DNA from: Gnetum montanum
Taxonomy: Eukaryota > Streptophyta > Gnetopsida > Gnetales > Gnetaceae
NCBI GenBank assembly: GCA_015680685.1
Contig: MNCI01015721.1
Coordinates: 203,730 to 267,729, forward strand
DNA length: 64,000 bases
Direction: 5' to 3'
The notes below the pieces were generated by a model. It made no database searches and had not been told where the DNA came from. It was given only the letters and a program-made list of their open reading frames with translations. Shown piece after piece: positions 58,061 to 64,000 of the stretch; the first letter of the stretch is position 1, and every line of letters begins with the position of its first letter. Position numbers and translations under genes: made by a program.

Positions 58061-59175
58061 AAGTGGTTTGGAATCCAAATCCTATAAAAGACCATTCTTC
58101 CAAACCAATAACCCTACTAAGCCCTTACCTACTTATGGAAATTATCATACTATTTTTTCTTCATCCTATGCATCTATTCCTTTCAAGGGCCCTTCAAACC
58201 AAATGCCTTCCAAGATTCATACTATCATGTTAACCCACATTGTATCTAACTGGATCAAGGCTAGCAACCTTCCCAGGAAAAGAGTTGATTCTGGAAGTCC
58301 TCTCATATGCTTGTAGATTGTAGGAAATGGGCCATGTAAGAGTCTTCTTGATTCAGGTTCTAGTATTATTATGATTTCCCACAAAATGTACAATGCCTAG
58401 AACCTACCTCCTCTTAAGAAAAGCAACATCCATTTAATATTAGCAAATTAGTCCATCACTTTTCCCTTCAAACTAGTGGGTGGTTGTATCCTGCCAATTG
58501 CTTGATGATAAAAGTTGACAATTGCAAGGGGGGCTTCCCAATCATCAAGGGAAGGTCTTGGTTGAGCATTGTTGATGCATGAATGGGCATTAGAGATTTT
58601 TATTTAGAAATTTTCAAGGAAAATACATTCAAAAATATCAAGAAGAAGCGAGTTCCATGCATCACATACAGAATATAGGATGCAACTATGTGCAGAAAAT
58701 CTACTCTATTAAAACTACATCAATCAAAGCATGCAGAAAATGTGCAGATGAATCTAAAATCAAAAAGTGCCTATATGTAGCAACCAAAAAATATGAGGGC
58801 ACCCAATGAATAAAAGTTGATTCTGAGAGAAACACACTTTGCATGGAACCTATTAAGAGCCTAACTTGTGATGTTGAAGGCATGGATGAACTGAAGAAAG
58901 TTCATCACCAAATCTCTAATGATGAGCCTGATTATACTAATTGGGGAGAGTTGGAAATCTCTGATAGTTTTAAACATGAGCCATTAGAGTTGAAAAATCT
59001 ACCTACTAGCATGGAATATGCATTTTTGAAAAATGGCAAGATGGTGATAATCAATGCTCGTCTTTCTCTTGAGCAAAAAAAGGATGTTGTTGAAGGTGGT
59101 CAATGGTCAACAATCTTTAATTGGTATTATCTTGAACTCACAAGGATTGATCCAAGGATATGCCAACATCACATT
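58061..59175 (+). pseudogene. Element E protease to the start of RT, cut by element F
   Basis: 58068-58316 ends R-V-D-S-G-S-P-L-I-C-L. Next comes G-P-C-K-S-L-L-D-S-G-S-S (about 58330-58365), a retropepsin site with a proper D-S-G. 58843-59175 reads toward the pre-RT region E-K-K-D-V-V, W-S-T-I-F-N-W and D-P-R-I-C-Q-H-H, the string just before the first RT block in B (19620-19650). Element F starts inside it at 59176. Confidence 0.78.
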
Positions 59176-60087
59176 TGATGAGTGGTGAAGTACCCCTACT
59201 CTCAACCATATGAATCATGAAGCGCTCATGTGCAATTCGATCGAATTAAATAGACTCTATAGTTTTTTGGTGCACTAGTTCTATAGGAGGTAAAGTAGAC
59301 ATTGAGAACATTCATTGTCTTTCCAACTACACTTGTGAAGCTTAATGGTATGGTTTAAGTGTAATTGAGGCACATGATTTTTATCATTTTATATTTTATG
59401 ATTTTGATGCTTAAAATAAATAAGATAGAGGATAAAGTAATTTAATATCTACTTTAATCTAATTGGCTAACTATTATTTAACTAGTCCTAACATAAGTAT
59501 TTAGTCCCACTTGCCGTACACATTGTAAACACATATAACATTGTTGGGTTACCAAGCATTAAGCGTTGCTGGGATTACCCAATGTCATACCCATGCTTGA
59601 AGTGGTCGCACTTATGTATTTACTTAATCGCTATTTAGCTTATCTTGCTTAAGTACTTAATTACCTTAATTATTGAGGAACATTGAATAAGTAACTAAAA
59701 GCATTAAATGCATGAATAAAATATGTAAGCTATCCAGAATGCTCCAAGGTTTATCACGAAGCTCATCTTTATTGCTGTAGACACTATCGTGCTCAGTAAC
59801 AATAATGCTCGAATAAAGATTCGTACACTTAATGATTCTTACTATAGGCACTTAGGAAAATATTCTAACTCTCGAATGTAATAGCTGCAAGAGCTTTGCT
59901 ACAACTATAATAAGAAGATTCCTAAACATGACAGGTTGACACATATTTATAGGCAAGAAAAAACCCTACAACGATGGGGCCATGTCAACACATCAAATGA
60001 TTCATCAATGGGGCCTAGTCAATGCAGCCTAGTTAATAGGACCTAGTCGACTAGGCCTTGTTGACACAGCTAATTCATGACTCATCA
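59176..60087 (-). mobile_element. Element F 3' LTR
   Basis: 912 bp, TGATGAG...CTCATCA, oriented leftward: TATA (ctataaatatgtg on the minus strand, about 59938-59950) lies downstream of an array of GGCCTAGTCAATG/GTCGAC motifs (60000-60070). The left junction breaks E's protein at I-C-Q-H-H. Confidence 0.85.
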
Positions 60088-60102
60088 TACCCCCACAACT
60101 AA
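60088..60102 (-). promoter_or_regulatory. Polypurine tract of element F
   Basis: Reads gtgggggta on the minus strand, against the LTR start. Confidence 0.8.
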
Positions 60103-60339
60103 ATGAAAATTCATCCTTAAGTTCTTTACAAAATTGGGAAGGTTTGTAATTATTGAATAGCACATAACACAATAAGACTACATGGTAAAACTTAGTGCCT
60201 GGGTGTACAGATCAAAAAAATTATAAATTGTAGTGTTCATGACACAAAATTGAACACCAAACAAAAATCAAACAACACATCCTCTAATAATGTGAAGAAA
60301 ATTAAAAAGATCACATGGTCCCAAGCAATGAAGGCTTCT

Positions 60340-62165
60340 AAGACTTTGACAGACCTTCTTCAACTTTAGGCACATGCAATGGTTGAGGCTATTGTGGTTG
60401 TCCAATTGTTATTGCAACTTCTAGTGGCAAATGGAAAGTAGCTAAAAAGATTCATCTTTGGTTATTGCAAGGTTGAGAAGTGTAGGGTCAAAAAAGAAGC
60501 CAAGTAATTCAGCAACCTTCATGGCCTAGCATTGGTTTTGTGCTTGAGCCATTTCAAGTTGTCCTTTCGAGATGATACATTTTTCCTTTGCTTCAAGTAG
60601 CTCTAATCAGGTTGTAGTAATGTTGTTTGAAAAATCAAAGATGTCCATAATTAGTTACCCAATCCCCACCAGTTGATCCAGTAACTCTTCATGCTATGCT
60701 ACACTCAATCTTCCATTGAAAGTTCTTGCAGACATCTACACATCTTGAAGTGTAGAAATGTCTAGTATAGATGTTGCAAGTGTGTTTAATGCCTCAGTGA
60801 TTCAATTAGCAACCACTTTTGTAGCTGTCCTATTCCCTTGGTGCTACATCACCAATACAATTATTCCCTCGTCCTCCTCTAAGTGCATTGAAAAGGAGGT
60901 GACATTCCCAGAGATTTCTAGGAATAAATGGTGTTGAGAGAGAAAGACATCATCACCTCTCTAGCATTGAGATTCAATATCATGGGCAACTACATTTTTT
61001 AGGATGAAAATAGTAGTCCACCTTCCTCCATCTAACTAATTGTTCAAGCCACTTCATTAAGGTGACTCATTGTAGGTTGACACACAAATGGATCTTCACC
61101 ACTCATCCCTGGTCACTACTCTTGTTGTTGCAAGAGCTACTCTCAGATTTTTCATGGGCACTCAATGCTAGCGTAGGCTTCCGATGTTGTTTCTTGAGTA
61201 GGTGGTGGAGGTGGCAGTTGCTACTCCTCTTGTTTTTCATCATTTTAGATCAAGAGGCAATGAGAATATGCCTAATTGTGTTGTTTGCGTAGCAGACTAT
61301 CCCTACCATTTTGCAAAGTTTTCTGATAAGGCATGGAAAGGGTAGGGTTTTTCTTTCACATTCATTCTTTTAAAACATTTTTCTATCTCTAAATAGATTA
61401 ATTATGGAAGGTTTACTAGAAATTTCTTGCTTAGAGTAGTGCATGCTTAGGCAAAGAAGGCAGGTACCTTATTGGGCCTCATCATCAAATTGAGATGATT
61501 GGCTGCTATCTTGAAGTATATGCACTCTGCTAGTGTGAATACATCAAACTCCTTATAGTTAACCCTATAACACCACTGACACCACTTCTTTTTTACCTTT
61601 GGATTAGCTTACATAGATAGCTCTACCAGTTGTGTTCCAGAATTAGGCAACCCAAGAGTTTTCATGATGGCTTCAACTAAGCAGAACACCTAAATATCCT
61701 TAAATTTCACACTGGAACCTACCCTTCTATTATTCTAAAAGAGGCACATCTCTTCTATATACCACTCTGCACTAGAAGTAATGATTGGCCACATGGGAGA
61801 GGTTTACAATTGTGTCTTTACCTCTACTAGAGCATGCTCTAGGAATGGCCTAAAGTTTAGTTCCTAAAGAATTAAGCATTGGACATCATAGGGCCTAATT
61901 ATTTTGAGGCAGGCTTGTGTTAGTGTGACTTCAAGTCTCGGTACAGGCCCTAGTGTCTCCCCCCACTATGATTTTTCTATTGTAGCCTCTTCCTTGGGAA
62001 TCTATCGAATAGATTCCACTTCAAGCTCATCCTGAAGAGGTCTTTTTGCATGGGTTTCTTCTACCTATTTCTAGGCTTGTTTTTGTTGACCCCTTCCAAC
62101 TCTAGGTTGTTTCTTCCTTTATTGCAATGGTCCTCCCTCCATGGTTGTTTTGGTCTTTGTGCCAT
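60340..62165 (-). pseudogene. aORF of element F (plant transposon-protein-like)
   Basis: Minus strand, ATG at 62165 in the context tagATGGC shared with A and B, about 600 codons, many stops and an early frame change. The core at about 61870-61500 reads F-R-P-F-L-E, W-P-I-I-T-S-S-A-E-W-Y-I-E-E-M-C-L-F, V-E-A-I-M-K-T-L-G-L-P-N and K-K-W-C-Q-W-C-Y. It aligns with the cores in A and B. The tail is shorter than in A (about 910 codons) and lacks most of the coiled-coil-like part. Confidence 0.6.
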
Positions 62166-62599
62166 CTATAATCACAACATGACCACGGGTTAACAATTAT
62201 TGTGTAACGTGAAATAATTGGGATACCTTATCTTGTTAGGATGTTTACACTTGGAAAAGTTGTGATTATGGCTAATTTTATAAATTTTAATCATTATTAT
62301 AGTTGTATCTTAATGTTAATAAGTGATTATAGTCATACCAAAAGGTGTTAGAAGGGTCAAACTCTCAAACATTGATGGTTTAATATCATTGTATTCATTA
62401 AACCTTTGGGGGAGTCAAAACATTTTCAAAAAATTCTTGTTAGAAATATTAAGATTTGCAGCCCCCACAACTAAGAGCTTACCTATAGTAGCTATAGGAT
62501 TGAAGAATGGAGTGATTTGGGCAAATAGTTGGAAAGTTATGGGCTTTGGAAGGTTTTGGACTCTAAAAAATTAGCAAAAATTCCTCTCTTGTTGTGAAG

Positions 62600-62790
62600 C
62601 AAATGATAAAAAATTTCAAAGTATTCAGTGATATTTATAGAAATTTTTTGTTATGTTGATGGGGCTTAGTCAACATAGCTAACTCTATCAAGTAGGCCTA
62701 GTCGATGGGATTAGCTACGTCCTAGTCAACAGAGTTAGCTATGTCAACTAGGCCTAGTCAATGTGGTTGTTGACCATCATTGACTTTGGG
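62600..62790 (-). promoter_or_regulatory. Internal promoter of the F aORF (LTR-type motifs + TATA)
   Basis: TATA-like 'ctataaatat' at 62631-62640 (minus strand). Upstream of it, 62665-62775 is an array of tagtcaac, taggcctagtc and gctatgtcaac motifs. The 13-mer ggcctagtcaatg at 62751-62763 also occurs in F's own LTR promoter (60012-60024). Confidence 0.6.
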
Positions 62791-63886
62791 AAAATTTGAA
62801 AATATAAGGAATTTTTGAGTGAAATGGAAGTCAAATGGAAGCCCAAAAAGCCACGAGCATGATGAAATTAGTAGAAGAGTGTGTTGAAGTTTAGAAAATT
62901 CATAAAATAGTTAGAGAATGAAGTTTATGAAGGTTTAAGGAGCACAAAGCTAGATGCACAATGGGGCATGTGAAAGATATGATTACAACAATTGTCTAAG
63001 GTAAGGGGCTTAACTATCTAAACCAAGAGATATGTAAGCAGGTGCTCCTCATAGTAGGCACATGCCCTTTTTTCCCTTGCATAACCTTAACTAAGGAATC
63101 CATGGGCCCCATAGTTGATTAATGGTTATGAAACATTAAGGACCAAACAAGAAGAGTCTATCCAAGAATTCCAACATGTTAGACTAAGACATTGAGCATA
63201 ACAGAGAAACTAATAGTGAGGTGAGTTAAGAGCAGCATAGATGGATGATCGAAAAGGTGGGATAGAATCCTAAATTGAGGTCATAATAGGTCCCTTATGG
63301 AGTTTGTGTTTAAATTAACTCAAGAAGATCCATCCTTAGTCCAAATCAAAACCAACTACTTTTAGAGACTTTGCATTACCACTCCAAGACTGATCCACCT
63401 CCTCAAGACACAAGAGTGCTCCCAAAAAACCACCACTATTCCATAAAGAGAAGAAGAGAGAAGCAACAAGTGAGAGAGGGCTTTAGTTAGAGGGGACTTC
63501 AGGCATGGGTTACATGTCTTTCTAGTCTCATAACTAGTACTTGTATCCTGTTTATTTGTCTAAGGGGTGTGCTTCCTATTATTGGTCAACTCAGAATGGT
63601 AAGAAGTCAATGAAAACACTCAAGCACTCAAGTAAGTAGAAGAGTACAAAGAGTATTGAGTCCCCTTGAAGTTACATGTTGTGCAAACCTTTGAATCCTT
63701 CCCAATTCTAAAAACTACCAAGATCACCAATTAATTAAAAAATCATTTAATGAAAGGGATCTCAAACTTCCAAAACAAGGAAAACCATAGAGTTTGTGAA
63801 TGGGTGGATGATGTGGACTTACTACCTGTTCCATGAAAAATAAACCATGTCTTAGTCATTAGACATTAGAATTCAAAAATAGAAAC
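62791..63886 (-). other. Element F spacer between pol and aORF
   Basis: Non-coding. 63440-63570 matches 9430-9570 in element C. Pol of F would lie further right, off-window, and is now separated from this segment by the LTR at 63887. Confidence 0.65.
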
Positions 63887-64000
63887 TGATGAGACATGGA
63901 TTGCACAAGCCGCGATATCGTGTACGCGATATCGCGTCCTTCCCTACGATATTGCGTACGCGATATCGCGGTCTGCCACCAAATCTATAAATAAGAGGTG
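63887..64000 (+). mobile_element. Start of an LTR cut by the window end
   Basis: TGATGAG start, then palindromes cgcgatatcgcg at 63925-63936 and 63959-63970 with two imperfect copies (63911, 63947) and TATA 'ctataaataagagg' (63985-63998). Most like the solo LTR at 35165. Whether it is a full element or a solo LTR cannot be told. Confidence 0.75.

Overview
This is plant nuclear DNA. It is AT-rich, low in genes and almost entirely built of decayed LTR retrotransposons nested in one another, as in large repeat-rich genomes (gymnosperms, large angiosperms). Evidence for a plant: Athila-like Ty3/gypsy polyproteins with primer sites matching plant tRNA-Asp, Ty1/copia-type gag (UBN2-like) with initiator-tRNA-Met primer sites, RTE-type LINE tails and tRNA-like short repeats. 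The species cannot be told from the sequence. No bacterial features (operons, RBS, CRISPR) are present, and I found no rRNA genes or intact tRNA genes.

Layout. 1-29190 is a three-level nest. Element A (+, 5' part off-window) gives 1-4385 and a 3' LTR split at 5111/29019. Element B (+, 5112-29018) sits in A's LTR, flanked by CTTAT/CTCAC. Element C (-, 7430-17412) sits in B's gag, flanked by perfect ATGTG duplications. About 29191-30014 is another LTR of the family (D). 30015-35160 holds tRNA-like repeats, a short insertion with a 20-bp target duplication, and an antisense fragment of the extra ORF (G). A solo LTR lies at 35165-35962 (AGGTT/AGGTC). 35963-39100 is the only gene-like island: degenerate repeats, LINE tails, and one acidic ORF (37564-38085, minus). 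39400-41390 is a truncated copia element (minus). 42740-53751 is an LTR-internal-LTR-internal-LTR array (minus) of a copia-gag element without a visible polymerase. 53879-54140 is an RTE LINE 3' end. 55801-59175 is the 5' half of Athila-like element E (+), broken by opposite-strand element F (59176-63886), which is followed by the start of another LTR (63887 to the window end).

The main theme is a module downstream of pol. Elements A, B and F each carry, between pol and the 3' LTR, an additional ORF (aORF) resembling the plant 'putative transposon protein' family, preceded by about 1.5-2 kb of spacer with its own TATA box. In B, F and H2 the short palindromic motifs found in the element's LTR promoter recur just upstream of the aORF. 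H2 has copia-type gag and a tRNA-Met primer site, yet carries the same kind of aORF module. Element C keeps the spacer but has lost the aORF.

Almost every coding region is broken. Stops are mainly TAG where Gln or Trp is expected, and the primer sites and target duplications differ from expectation only by transitions. This fits C-to-T decay at methylated sites. I see no element that could be autonomous now. All family assignments come from reading motifs by eye; no database search was run.
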